DNA of 64,000 bases from Manduca sexta. Its lineage: Eukaryota > Arthropoda > Insecta > Lepidoptera > Sphingidae. The notes under the pieces were generated by a model. The model searched no databases, was not told the origin of the DNA, and saw nothing but the letters and a program-made list of their open reading frames with translations. A program made the position numbers and the translations under genes. The stretch is taken from the NCBI RefSeq assembly GCF_014839805.1, contig NC_051117.1, positions 6,324,001 through 6,388,000 of the forward strand, written 5' to 3'. Positions 20,239-30,984 of the stretch are shown here, in pieces (positions within the stretch are counted from its first letter, which is position 1; each line of letters starts with the position of its first letter).

Positions 20239-21942
20239 CATATTTAAGTCAGATTTTTTTCTAAAACGTATAGATATATTTTGTTTCTCGATTATTTATA
20301 AGCATGTAGTAATTATATAACAGTACGGGCTCCCATCTATTTATGTTTCTTCACCTTTTAATAGTTGTCATAACAGAATGCCAGTCAGGCAAAACTGCGA
20401 GCTAACCTAGCATTTATCTAATATTTTAATATAAGTAGGTAAGTACCTACTAATAAAATATTTATCTCTTAGCAACAGTATGTCTGTAAATCAGTACATG
20501 GGTTTCAAATTTAATCCTCACTCGTCATCTACCTACGTATATATTTTCATAATATAAGGTTCTTATTTCACCGCAGCGCGTAACCTACGAGGCGCACTCC
20601 ATCGCCGTAACAGAGGGGGAAGGAAGGTCATCTTTAGTGGCCCTCTCCAAAATAAAGTTTGTTCAACTAACAATTGAATTAAGATTTTTAAGACTGACTA
20701 CCTAAACATAACCTCCTCAAAACTTGGCTATGCCCGCGGCGCACTCATTGCGTCTGCAGTTATCGGTACTGTAGTGTCTACTATAGTCATTCGAAGTGAG
20801 TTTATTAGATTAACGTTAAGCAAAAGTACTTGTATACTTACTTGTCGTAAATAAAAGTTAACTAGAACAAAGGCTAATATCTGAAGATGTCCACATTTGG
20901 GTCTGAGATCGAGTTAAAAAAACTATAGGAAATTCGTATTCTTTGGAGGGTTACGTAAATAGTAAGTACATGCTGCTCTCATTGGATATTATTCTAGTTA
21001 CTTTATTGTTAGAATTACTAAAATATTTAAGAACTAATTGTGCGTGACATCTTAAATGTAGATGACGACTTACAGCGGTCCTAAAGCCATCCGATTTATT
21101 TTACCATGACGAATGCCATTTCATGGTTTGAGTATTGGACTAAACGCTTATTTGTTACCGAGCGGAATTTTAACGCCATATTACCGCTTCGGCGTTTTTT
21201 GGTTTATCCTTTACTTTTTTCTTTTAAACTAGAAATAAAAAAATCTAAACTTACAAAAACATTACTTTGGAGTTTATGGCGCCATCTAGTTTTGGACTAT
21301 AATTAATAAGTAGTTAAATAGCGACATCTATATGTATAAAAGTGAATAGTTCTTCTAGTTCTAATAATACTAAAAAGATGGCGCTGTACAAACTAACACT
21401 GCCATCTATTGGCACATACATTTAACTGCGGTGTCAGATAACTTCGGTAAAGTTTTAAGAATAAATTCATAGATGTCGTTATGCAATTTTATTTAATACT
21501 CATTAATCATTAATTATTATTTTATGTTCACAAAGTAAATACTTCATTCGCTTAACCAATATTACTGAGAAATTAAAGAGGAAATGCCACGCCGGACTGG
21601 TTTTTCGACCACATTTCTTAAAAACATTTTCAATGCGTTTTTATAAAAAATAGTTTTTATCAGCAACGTATTAAGAAGGTATTTCTACCGATCTCTTTTA
21701 CTGGAATTTTAAACGTTAAGTAAATAGATCCAGTTATAAATGTGATATTGCATACCTAAAAGCAGTTAGGAGCCATATTAACAGATAGTAGTACGATATC
21801 AGTTGAGACGCTGTCAAATGAAGGTCACGTATCATAATGGCAGGTTTTACTCTTCGTATAATATACTTAGTCGTTATCCGTGCGGATAAATATCCAACCA
21901 CCAGCACTGTGAATATTTGTGTAATTTATTTTAAATTTATAG
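20239..21942. other. Non-coding stretch
   Basis: Two short GC-richer spots, 20573-20655 and 20725-20775, have no exon structure. A 66-codon frame at 21106-21306 has no motif. The words AAGATGGCGCTGT and CTGCCATCTATTGGCAC at 21376-21415 resemble blocks inside the hAT-type element at 34400-34600 but are too short to call. Confidence 0.4.
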
Positions 21943-22265
21943 AGGGAACTTCTCAGATGTGAAGGTTTCCTCACGATGTTTTCCTTCACCGTTAAAGCGA
22001 ATGATAAATTCACAAAGAATACACACATGATTTTTAGAAAAGTCAGAGGTGTGTGCCCTTGGGATTTGAACCTGCGGACATTCGTCTTCGCAGTCCGTTC
22101 CACACCCAACTAGGCTATCGCCGCTAAGGTGTGTGAAGTCTATCAATCCGCACTAGGCCAGCGTGGTGGACTAAGGCCTAATCCCTCTCTGTAGTAGAGG
22201 AGGCCCGTGCTCAGCAGTGGGCAAGTATATAGTACAGGGCTGATATTATTATTTATTATTATTAT
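21943..22265. mobile_element. SINE-A with inverted 5' half (twin-priming structure)
   Basis: From 21943 to 22125 the copy is on the minus strand (GGGAACTTCTCAGATGTGAA ... CCCAACTAGGCTATCGCCGC). At 22126 it switches to the plus strand and continues AAGGTGTGTGAAGTCTATC ... GGGCTGATATTATTATT. The two halves together make one full element: the inverted half stops at TCTCTATA-equivalent sequence and the direct half resumes about ten bases later. This is the structure that twin priming by LINE reverse transcriptase leaves. Confidence 0.8.
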
Positions 22266-22515
22266 ATTATAGAGGGATGGCTGACGGCTTCGCCCGCGTG
22301 AAAAGCCTTTATCAATACAAAGTCTCTACATCTCTGTAAGTGCCATAAAGGCATCTGTGAAATAACGCTATCTAGAGTCAGATTAAAAACATTTCTAAAG
22401 TAGCAAATTATGAATAAAATAAAGTATACTAATCTAGGACGTGATCTATTTGTGTGCCAAATTTCTTTCAACGTTCATTCGTTTTGCGTTTACTTCTAAT
22501 AAACATCCAAGCATT
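22266..22515 (-). repeat. Rep-L copy, disrupted
   Basis: The plus strand begins CTGACGGCTTCGCCCGCGTG. It resumes at about 22428 with AATCTAGGACGTGATCTATT, TGTGTGCCAAATTTC and GCGTTTACTTC, the reverse of the Rep-L head. The middle part matches no other copy. Confidence 0.5.
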
Positions 22516-22744
22516 TTCACAAGCTTTTGGGTTTATAATATTATAAAATAAGTAAAGGTATTAAAAATTAAAGTATTAAGTAAGAAGAAGTAAACTAAAT
22601 AGTAAGATTTGAGCAAAAGTAGCGCCAAATGAGAAAATATCTATGTGCCGATTAGAAACTATTTTATGCTTCTTAAATAAGATCATATGTGACTCAGTCG
22701 GTATTAGGATGAATACTCAATAATATTTCCATCGCCCTTTATTA

Positions 22745-22838
22745 CATCATAGACGGAAATAAGTTCAACAAACTGTAGGCGTAGTGTCTGTTACACCTCG
22801 GTCTACCCTTTTGGGGACATATGCGATTGATTTTGTTA
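22745..22838 (+). mobile_element. SINE-B-like 3' fragment
   Basis: TACATCATAGACGGAAATA is like the family block ACATCATGGGACGGAACATA. CGGTCTACCCTTTTGGGGAC is like its GCATACCCCTTCGGGGATA. It is short and diverged. Confidence 0.4.
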
Positions 22839-22884
22839 TTTTAAATAAATTTTTTATCTTATTTTCATCAAGTTTTTTTCAATC

Positions 22885-23195
22885 TGGAGCAGCGACAGCT
22901 CGGTTGGACGTGGAATGGACTGTCCAGTCGAAGGCCCGCAGTTTCAAAACTTAAGCGTAGCATCTCTAACTTTTCTAAATGTGTGTATTCTTTGTGAATT
23001 ATCACTTGCTTTAGGAGTGACGGAAAACATTGTAAGGAAACCTGCATATCTGAGAAGTTCGCCAAAAGAATTTTCGAATGCTTGTGAAGTCTGCCAAGCC
23101 GCGTTAGGTTAGGTTAGAGGCGCGATGGACTAAGGCCTAATCCCTCTTAGTGCCTAGCTGTGAGACAGTATATAATACAGAGCTGTTATTATTAC
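22885..23195 (+). mobile_element. SINE-A copy, diverged, with a TTAGG patch
   Basis: The head GCTCGGTTGGACGTGGAATG and the body GTGTATTCTTTGTGAATTAT, GGAAACCTGCATATCTGAGA and ATAATACAGAGCTGTTATTA are recognisable. Where other copies read CCGCACTAGGCCAGCG this one reads CCGCGTTAGGTTAGGTTAG (23101-23117). Both 65-codon ORFs here are translations of the SINE. Confidence 0.7.
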
Positions 23196-23954
23196 TCCTA
23201 ACCTAGCCATATACCCAACCGTATAATACATCTTTTATATTGTACTTACCTATGTTATGTAAATGAAAAAATACTAGTTTGAGTTGTGCGTTGTCGGTCG
23301 TAAAGAATTTTATTAACCTGTTTCACGATATCTTAGTAAACGCTGATCCTTGATATAGGACGTCCAAATACAAAAGTTAAGCTTCCAAATAAATGGTAAA
23401 CAAAAGAGTTATATAAATAAACACTATTTTGCGTTAACTGGCTTACGTGTACTAGGATGCACATGAGAAATACAATTTTTTCCAATAGGTGTTTTTTGAT
23501 GTTTTTTGGTGTCGGTGCCTAATTTAATTACCAGCTAAGTTAAAAAACAAATAAATATACAAAATTTCAATAAATTTAAATTAGGCATTGACTGAAAAAA
23601 ATGTGCATATAAACATACAACACATGCAAAAAACAACATGAATTGGAAAGATTGTTTGGGTTTTAAAACAAGCTCCACTAGTTTTTGAATTGAGGTTTTA
23701 AGAGTGCCAATGATATGTCCTTGAATAGGTATAGTACTAGATGTTATTTACAGTTATCTCGAGTAAAAGACCTTTCTCCTGAAATTGCCTACATATAAAT
23801 ATAAGATACGACAGATATGGATAAAATTTGTGTAAAATTTTATGCATATCTGTCGATAATTTAGAACAAATGTTTATGATATAAAAATATTTTAATAAAA
23901 ACATATTTTTTTTTACATTCCAAGTTTATTAACCAACCGATGTTGTGTATTGTG
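23196..23954. other. AT-rich non-coding stretch
   Basis: No gene or shared repeat was seen. Confidence 0.4.
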
Positions 23955-24167
23955 TACAGTCAGGCACAAAAGAAGCCGAACGAAGCGAAAATTTCAAAGG
24001 GCCTTTAATCTTTTGTGTCCTTATGAACAGTCGTTTTTACTAATTAAAATAAAGTTCAAAGAAATTACTTTATTTTAGCTATAGAAAAATCATATTTTGA
24101 CTGTAGTTAACGTGTAGAAGCGTTTCGAAGTTTTGAATTTGTTCATCTACTTTTGTGGCTGACTGTA
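23955..24167. mobile_element. Tc1/mariner-type MITE (209 bp, TA flanks)
   Basis: The element runs 23957-24165: CAGTCAGGCACAAAAG at the left and CTTTTGTGGCTGACTG at the right, inverted repeats with one mismatch in 16. The similarity continues weakly to GAAC. TA lies at both boundaries (23955-23956 and 24166-24167). No transposase ORF is present. TA target duplications are the mark of the Tc1/mariner group. Confidence 0.75.
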
Positions 24168-24524
24168 CAAAACGCCTACGCATAACCATAACCACTTTTT
24201 TCCTCGGTGGTGACAATTTCGTGCCTTAACGGTTGTTTTCAGTGACAAAAACCCAAAATCATCTTCGTAAATTGACTGGTATTTTATAGGTCGTGGCTTT
24301 GAGAACAAATATCACAGTTTTGTTTTACTTTTGGTTGTGGCTTTATGCGAGTATTTTTATATCACAATAATAAAATAAAATAAGACTTATTTTACATAGG
24401 ACTGATTATTAAACGTCAGATAAGAGTTATTCTTCAAATAAATTATAAACTGATTGAAAATAAAAGTGGAACAGATTGACAACTAATTAAACTAATTTTA
24501 AGATTTTATCTTATTTTTTTAAAT
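24168..24524. other. AT-rich non-coding stretch
   Basis: Nothing was recognised. Confidence 0.4.
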
Positions 24525-24658
24525 ACGGGCACGGCAAAGTGACCCTTCTGCACTTGGTAGTGGAGCGGGGACCAACAGAATGTCGACTGACGAGAGATGA
24601 TTACCCCTCCACAACCGACACAATTATGCCGGCCTGTTGGAACCGGATATACACAGTT
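24525..24658 (-). mobile_element. SINE-C, 3' half
   Basis: GGGCACGGCAAAGTGACCC, GTCGACTGACGAGAGATGAT and ACAATTATGCCGGCCTGTTG are present. It stops at GGATATACACAG, so the 5' half is missing (5' truncation). Confidence 0.7.
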
Positions 24659-24667
24659 TTATTTTAT

Positions 24668-24735
24668 TATAAAGATTCGAAGGCTTTACAGCCTTCACGG
24701 TTTCGGTGAAACGTCGGGAGTAAATTAATACTAAA
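24668..24735 (+). repeat. Possible Rep-F fragment
   Basis: GCCTTCACGGTTTCGGTGAA and ACGTCGGGAG resemble the Rep-F core (TGCAGTCTTCGAAACTTCGG). It is short and uncertain. Confidence 0.25.
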
Positions 24736-24739
24736 AATC

Positions 24740-25594
24740 GGAATTTTTATATTCGTATGACTATAAATATAAGCTAGGCAGAAATTAATTAAAAAAAAAG
24801 CTTAAAATACAAAGCAATAACTATAAATAAAAGCTTGCTATAAGTGACGTAAAATAAAAGCTTTTAATCACAATAAAAAGCTCTATCTCGATTATAATTA
24901 GTCTAACCACTCATACCTTCGAAACACACTTTAACAAACGGAACCGTGTCAAAAACTAGTAAAGACTAATGGGTGCGCCTTATTACCCATTCAGGCAGCG
25001 AACCCGGAACCTCTTGGAAAGCAGACGGTAGGTGTCGGCTGATATTTACGAAGCCAGTGCCCGACACGACCGAGTTTGAAAGTGAAGTGATTCGGCCGTG
25101 CAGACGTTGGCAACATTTTCACTACTTACCTCTTAAATCTGGAGGTTGTATTTAAGATATGTTTTGAAGTAAAATTTATATATGTTATGAATTGATTGAA
25201 TAATTTGATTTGATGATTAAGGTAAAAGTTTGTTAAAGATTAATGCTAAATAAATTGGTTGGAGTAAATAAAACAGCATTAATTTTACATGTAATTTTTT
25301 ACATACTGTGATTCACTATTTTATGATTTTTCTAAGTGAGCTAATTAGATGAGTTATTAAAACTTTCCTGAAAAAGAAGCTTAAACGATAACGCATTTAT
25401 TTCTAGTTTCTCAATATTTAATTATTACGATGTTTATCAAAAATATATAATCTGATATAATTCAATTATTATATTCTTCATCATTTGTATGTTAATTACA
25501 TAATTAAAATTACAATGAATTACAGATAAAGGAAACACAACATATCACCTTTAATATCTTATCATTTAGAACATAAGCTCAAAGCTCCAACTGT
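24740..25594. other. AT-rich non-coding stretch upstream of the signal-peptide exon
   Basis: A 60-codon frame at 24973-25155 sits in mildly GC-richer DNA (CAGACGGTAGGTGTCGGCTG). No homology or splice evidence supports it. Otherwise nothing was seen. Confidence 0.35.
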
Positions 25595-25689
25595 TGCGAA
25601 CCCCCTCCAAAAAAGCAACCGCCGCGGCTGCCAGCGGCGCGCTCAGTCAGCCGCCGACAGCGAACCACCGCGTACCATCACCAGCAACG
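25595..25689 (+). promoter_or_regulatory. Core promoter and start of 5' UTR, initiator at 25643-25648
   Basis: A sharp change from AT-rich DNA to GC-rich sequence (CCGCCGCGGCTGCCAGCGGC) is followed by TCAGTC, an exact match to the arthropod initiator consensus TCA(G/T)T(C/T). Transcription would start at A25645. No TATA box is seen at -30 and no downstream promoter element at +28, so this would be a TATA-less promoter. Confidence 0.5.
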
Positions 25690-25704
25690 ATGGTCAGTGC
25701 ATAA
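25690..25704 (+). CDS. Upstream ORF of four codons
   Basis: ATG GTC AGT GCA TAA lies in the inferred leader, 52 bp before the ATG at 25757. A short upstream ORF of this kind commonly lowers translation of the main frame. It depends on the inferred start site at 25645 being correct. Confidence 0.45.
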   Translation: MVSA

Positions 25705-25756
25705 CCAAGTGCAGTGTTCGTTTAGTGGACTCGTGCAATCAGACATTTGTAAAGTG

Positions 25757-25844
25757 ATGCTGCAGCCAAGATTAAGTGTTAGGATGACACGGTGGAGCTT
25801 TTTCCTGTGCGCTGTGCTTTTAAGCACCTTAGTGAGATGTCAAG
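25757..25844 (+). CDS. First coding exon of a secreted or membrane protein (signal peptide; partial)
   Basis: ATG at 25757 opens 29 codons and one extra base, ending at CAAG followed by the donor GTGAGC (25845), phase 1. A second in-frame ATG at 25784 has the better context (A at -3) and gives a compact signal peptide: a basic n-region (TRW), a hydrophobic core (SFFLCAVLLSTLV) and a polar RCQG end where cleavage would fall. From the first ATG the n-region is nine residues longer and more basic. The frame also extends upstream from a GTG at 25697 but there is no further ATG. After the donor the frame continues only 24 codons. Lone signal-peptide exons followed by a long phase-1 intron are typical of insect cell-surface receptors and adhesion molecules, but the family cannot be told from this exon. 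No matching downstream exon was found before 64000. Confidence 0.7.
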
Positions 25845-26776
25845 GTGAGCTTTTTAAATGTCGGATAACGTGTTATTTTTGGTGTGAAGTGCTGATTGTA
25901 ACTGTATGTATTTAGATTGTGTTCACTTTCAAATAAGTGCGGGAATTTCGAAATCGTATCGCAATTTAAGCCCTTTCTACCCTCTTAAGGACAAAGCGTT
26001 ATGTGAAGCGAAAGGCGGATAAGTTTGAGTCACAAGTTACTGGTGCAATTAATAATTCCATTGTGATAAAATGTAGAATAAACGTGTTAACGGAAGACTT
26101 CAACGCGCTACGTAGAGTATTACGAGCGAAATGAGGTTTCGATAATATGAATTACTGAAACAAATTACACATTATTTTAAGTAATAGATAATACTTTTAA
26201 AAAATTGTAATGTTTACTTATTTATCGTTTTTTAGGTATTTAGGTCACGTTTTAGCCCTATACAAATAATACTTTCAAATCCGGATTCGGAAACTTACCT
26301 AGACAGTCAAGTCTTTTATGACAATATATACGACAACTAGTCAGTTAATTGTGTATAGTATAGTTCGTAGTTCTACCGTAAGATTGTAGGTTCGATTCCC
26401 GATAAATTATATGGAGAAAACGAATTCAAAATAACTTATTTCTTACACTCAGGTAACCTTAATTATGCTAGAAGTTTTACGTTAAAATATGTGCTATATT
26501 AAGTTTAAAGAAATAATGGCTGAACTACGACACAATATATTTAAATACAAGTTATTTAAAACACGTTTTCCTTCACCTTTCAACATTATAAATAAATATG
26601 ATTAGCCTTTCTAGAATTGTGGTTTCGTATGTTTAAATATATCAATTCATTTTGATACGGGTTTGTAGATATGATGCCTAAGAAGGTGCGGCGGTAATTA
26701 TCTTTAGTGTCTCAACCACTAAGCTATAGGTACCATTTATACAAGATATGTTTTTTTTTATTTAACATATGGCATA
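25845..26776. other. Start of the long first intron; no gene seen
   Basis: A degenerate tRNA-like word with a B box (GTAGGTTCGATTCCCGATAA, about 26384-26403) suggests an old SINE remnant. Its cloverleaf does not fold convincingly. No exon was recognised. Confidence 0.4.
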
Positions 26777-27110
26777 AAAAAGCGACGATAGCCTAGTTGG
26801 TTGTGGAACGGACTGCCGAGAAGAATGTCCGCAGGTTCAAATCCCATGGGCACACACCTCTGATTTTTATAAAAAAATATGTGTGTATTCTTTGTGAATT
26901 ATCGCTTGCTTTAACGGTGAAGGAAAACATCGTGAGGAAACCTGCATACCTGAGAAGTATAGGAATTTCGAGGGTGTGTGAAGTGTACCAATCCGCACTA
27001 GGCCAGTGTGGTGGACTAAGGCCTAATCCCCTCTCAGCAGTAGAGGAGGCCCGTGTCCAACAGTGGGACAGTATATAATACAGGGCTGATATTATTATTA
27101 TTATGGCATA
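26777..27110 (+). mobile_element. SINE-A, full length
   Basis: The head GCGACGATAGCCTAGTTGGT holds an A-box-like sequence, and GCAGGTTCAAATCCC is the B box, the internal RNA polymerase III promoter inherited from a tRNA. The body includes GTGTATTCTTTGTGAATTAT, GGTGAAGGAAAACATCGTGA and CAATCCGCACTAGGCCAGTG. The end is GGGCTGATATTATTATTATT. The 93-codon ORF inside is not a gene. This and 49908-50227 are the best reference copies. Confidence 0.9.
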
Positions 27111-28079
27111 GCACAGAACACAATCATTATAAACAATACTTAATCATTAAATTACATTAAGACGAGATTGCCTTTCTTAAACCTATGCTTTAATTGAAAT
27201 TATACAACAGAAACGAGTCTACAAAAAACTAAATTTGGTTGGAGGGAAAGTATGTAATTTTTGTTATACTTAACATTATATATTCAATTATCGTCTTACT
27301 ACCTTTTTATTATATGTCTGGATAGGACTGCTAAATACTTATTAGAACTGTTTTGAAAATTGAAAATAGCTCAATTATATTTATTACTTTCATCAACCAA
27401 GACCACAAACCAGAACCTATATTTTCAGTCAAACCGATCACACGGGGTTCGAACCTGCGTAATCACGTAAGCCCTTGGTATCATCAATACATTTAACCAA
27501 GTTTATAAAATGTCAATGTATTTATAGATCGTATCCGGCATGCAATGACGACTGGCAGTTGTTATTTATCATTTTTATAATTGTAGTGGTATTTAGTGAT
27601 TGTAAGGTACACTGGAACTTAGTAGAAGGTTTTGAAAGTTGATTTTATGTAGCCTCTTTATGTCATTTATGTAGTATTCTAAAAATCATTATCCATTATT
27701 TTTTCACAACAATTTGGTTCTTTATGGTTGGTGAAATATTTCCAAAGACTCTCAGAGACTCGCCGAGCTTCCCCTCTCACGTGCGTGTTCTTGATCCTGG
27801 CTTACACGAGTTTTAATTGCGGGTAAAGGAGAGATAGGATAGATCCTTGCCTGTAACAATAGAGACGTAAAATAAACAGCAATTTAATGCAGATATGTAT
27901 TTGCAGTGGTTTCTCTTTGTTCGTACTTGTTGATAAATATTACCTGTTTAATACTTGTTCGAGTTCCAATCGTTTTACTTACGATAAATGTAGGGTAGTG
28001 TTATTAATATTAATGAAGTTATTGCCTACCTAAACTTACTGATTGATTTAGTTATATAGAGGTCTAGCTCGATATAAAT
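27111..28079. other. AT-rich non-coding stretch
   Basis: A minus-strand B-box word (GCAGGTTCGAACCCCGTG, near 27443-27460) points to another SINE remnant. No gene was recognised. Confidence 0.4.
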
Positions 28080-28312
28080 ATATTTTTTATACGAGCAGGC
28101 AAAAATGACCCCACTGCATTTGATGGTAATTGGAGTAGACAAGAGATAATTACTCTTCGACAGTCGCCACAATTATGCCGGCCTGTTGGAACCGAATATA
28201 CACAGGCTGATCCCGGAAGCGACACACTTACGAGTGGCACTATGGCAGGTTTAAACACCTTGTGTACGGTAGTCGCTGTTCAGACGGATATTAAATATAT
28301 CTTACCACCAGC
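28080..28312 (-). mobile_element. SINE-C copy with a deletion
   Basis: It matches the family at GCAAAAATGACCCCACTGCA, GACAGTCGCCACAATTATGC and CGGCCTGTTGG and at its 5' end. Where others have TCCAATAGAATGTCGACTGA it reads straight from GAGTAGACAAGAGATAA, so one arm of the internal hairpin is lost. The 64-codon minus ORF is not a gene. Confidence 0.7.
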
Positions 28313-28597
28313 ACATGTCTTGATTATTTGAAACGAATAAATGCAAATATAATAAAATTTTACGATAATTAATCGGCCATTATTAAAGTTTCATTCAAAG
28401 TCGTATATCATGTTTTAATTGTCGTTTTTGTTAAATCCACTTATTATTCATAATAGTCGCATAACAGTTTACTGTTTTCAAGGATTTTTATTTACATAGG
28501 TCATAAATGTATTAAAATGTTCACGTTTTGTCATTCTTAAATGACGTGATTTTTTATTATAGATATAAATTAATTTCACGATTGTTAAAAACTCAAG

Positions 28598-28872
28598 TGC
28601 GAAAGTTTGTGAAAATGTATGTTTGTTATAAGTAAACGCAGAAACAACTGATTTCGATGAAATTTAGCACACGAGTAGATCATGTCCTGGAATAACACAT
28701 AGGCTACTTTTTATCCCGGTAATTTGTTCCCATGGGAAATAATAGATTTTTAATCAAATTTTAAAATAGATGGCATTGGTGTCGTTCAGGCGGCAGTATG
28801 AACAATGTTTTACGAACTTTTGTAATAATAAAGGCTTTTGATGTGGGCGAAGCTGCAAGTATCACCTAATTA
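28598..28872 (+). repeat. Rep-L copy
   Basis: Blocks: AAGTTTGTGAAAATGTATG, AGTAAACGCAGAAACAACTG, GATGAAATTTAGCAC, GGAATAACACATAGGCTACT and TAGATGGCATTGG, ending near GGGCGAAGCTGC. 55003-55255 matches throughout. It is a dispersed non-autonomous repeat. Confidence 0.65.
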
Positions 28873-29631
28873 CTTAATATTCTTTTGTTTATTGGAACTG
28901 CAAAGTGCTTATACGACAATAAAAGATTATAAAGCGAAGTTAAGGTTAGCAAGAAAACTTGTAAAGTCGACTTAATTTTTCGTACTAATCGACACAACAT
29001 TTTTGCTGGGTAAACAATGACGGAAAGCTTATGCAAAGTTTTAAAGCTTCCGAGACTTCGGCAAATCGAATATGTATAAAATGATATAAATATTACAGCT
29101 AGTGTGAACGTTTCCGGAAGTTCTTGTAATATATGAAAGCAAGAGTATTCTAACCTAAACTTATTTAATAGTCAATATAAACTAGTCAGTTGCTAAAATT
29201 ATGCCGGCTTAGTAATCATTCTATGGCATCACGGCTCATAGTGGTAGTACCGGGAACCCCACCTTATCTTCTAAAAATGCTTTCATAGTTTACCAGGAAC
29301 CCAACGTTACCTCCTAAGCACTTTTATAGTTTTATAACATTGTGTCATAATGAACAAATTAATTGCAAGTTAACTTACATAAAGTAGTTTTGTAAGAACA
29401 GTTATTAAAGTCAAGGACTTGTGAAATGTTAAACGAGTTCGATTCGCGTGTGGCAACTATTTTCCTAATGTATCGCTTTTTATGATAATGCGATAGGTTG
29501 CACTTGCGTGGGTTTTTCGGCACTTTGATTGGACAAATTGCGATTGGAATTTTAGTACAATAAACTGTAATTTTTCTGCGTAGATCGAACGGTAAAATGT
29601 TAGAAAAAAATGTATAATATAGGCATCGATA
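28873..29631. other. Non-coding stretch
   Basis: No gene or shared repeat was recognised. Confidence 0.4.
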
Positions 29632-29950
29632 TATATGTGCTACGTACTAGATTTGGCGTTCCGAACATTCACAGTGTTTAACTAAATTGAACTGCAATCC
29701 ATTCAAACTGAGTTTAGTCTGGTAAATTTTGTCAGTTTGTGGTTGTGTACGGAGTGGCGCTCATGATATCAAATCTCGAGACTAAGTGTAAACATGGATT
29801 TGAATAAAAAATATTAGTCAAATAAGTAAAATTATTTGGTGTTCAAGTGAATAAATAGGTTATAACAGCGACGTATTGATTGCCATTTTAGTTCAAATTT
29901 CGAACAAATAGTTTATATGGACGTTTGTGTCTATAAAATATACGTCAATT
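29632..29950 (+). repeat. Rep-G copy, longest
   Basis: It starts near CTACGTACTAGATTTGGCGT and contains GTTCCGAACATTCACAGTG, TTGTGGTTGTGTACGGAGTG, GCGCTCATGA and CTCGAGACTAAGTGTAAACA. It ends CTATAAAATATACGTCAAT. The copy at 56988-57302 (+) matches over its full ~315 bp with modest divergence; 19158-19400 is an inverted, shortened copy. There is no ORF, tRNA-like head or A tail. Confidence 0.8.
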
Positions 29951-29952
29951 AA

Positions 29953-30100
29953 TATAGGTAGATATTGTAACTGACTTAACGGACGACCACAACCTCAGTC
30001 CTCCTGTAACCATGCCGATTGCTGTCTTCAAAACATCGGGGGAAAATAATATAAGAACCGCGATAAAAAACGAAAAATAGTTTTATTTCAATGTAATCTA
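29953..30100 (+). repeat. Rep-F copy
   Basis: It runs from AGGTAGATATTGTAACTGAC through ACCTCAGTCC, GTAACCATGCCGATTGCTGT, CTTCAAAACATCGGG and CGCGATAAAAAACG to AATAGTTTTATTTCA. The copies at 62845-62988 and 63602-63728 share this order. It starts three bases after the Rep-G end. Confidence 0.65.
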
Positions 30101-30600
30101 ATCGTTCGAAACAAAACTGAGATAATTAATTGACTAAGTATCAAGTTTGGAACTTTTTTACTAAAAAAAGATATAAAATTATTAGTGTATAATTCAATTT
30201 GTGCGAAAAATATATCAAAGAGCCTTGTAAGAGTAAGCCAGTGAAGTACGCATTATAAGGGCTACAGGTAGAAAGCGTTTCAACTTAAGTTTCGCCGAAC
30301 TTATTTTCGGCTCATGATGTCATAAGAGACAGACCTACCGCTATATTTATCACTAAAAATCCCAGGTTATGTGCGTGTATTTTGCGACAAAAATATCCTG
30401 AATATTTACTTGAGAACTGAACTAAGGATTTCATTGATCCAGCTTAAAATGCTACTAAACAATTAACGTTTAGATTTTAGTCGAATATTATAATTTTACG
30501 TATATTAGTCACTGTAAGGCAAATATGTTTGAGTCAATAATCGGAAATATTTATCATTTATTTAAAAGAAAAATAATTATAAGCTTATCTAAGTCTAGAT

Positions 30601-30767
30601 TTAGCTTGCGACTTCGCTAATGTAAAAATAAATTCTGGGATAAAAGTAGCCTATAGCATTCAAGAAGAATGCAGCTTCCTATTAGTGAAAAATACTCAAA
30701 AACGGTTCAGGAGTTTCTGAGATTACCACGTTTAAACATACAAGCTCTTCAACTTTATAAGTATAGA
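30601..30767 (-). mobile_element. Hel-E-related fragment
   Basis: The minus strand opens A/TCTATACTTATAAAGTTG, then AGAGCTTG and CTCAGAAACTCCTGAACC, and ends in GCGAAGTCGCAAGCTAA. The TC start after an A and a CTAA end fit a short Helitron-like derivative. The 3' hairpin is decayed. Confidence 0.45.
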
Positions 30768-30984
30768 TATTAAATATATACGAATTAAAAAGCAATATGC
30801 GCAGAGGTCAGCTATACACGAAGACAATACGCCCGTGAGAAATAATTGACATATCTATTTATGTATGAGTCATTTACTGTACATTGCATGACCGCTGCCT
30901 TCGTTTGTGTTAATCTATCTTAATAACTGCTTTGCTAAGAAGGACCAATAAATATGTACAATCAATGATGATAGTTATCGTTTC

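Noticed and set aside
25697..25756. Upstream extension of the signal-peptide frame from GTG
   Set aside because: Animal translation would not normally start at GTG, and a signal peptide fits from ATG 25757 or 25784.
26797..27078. 93-codon ORF
   Set aside because: It is a translation of a full-length SINE-A.
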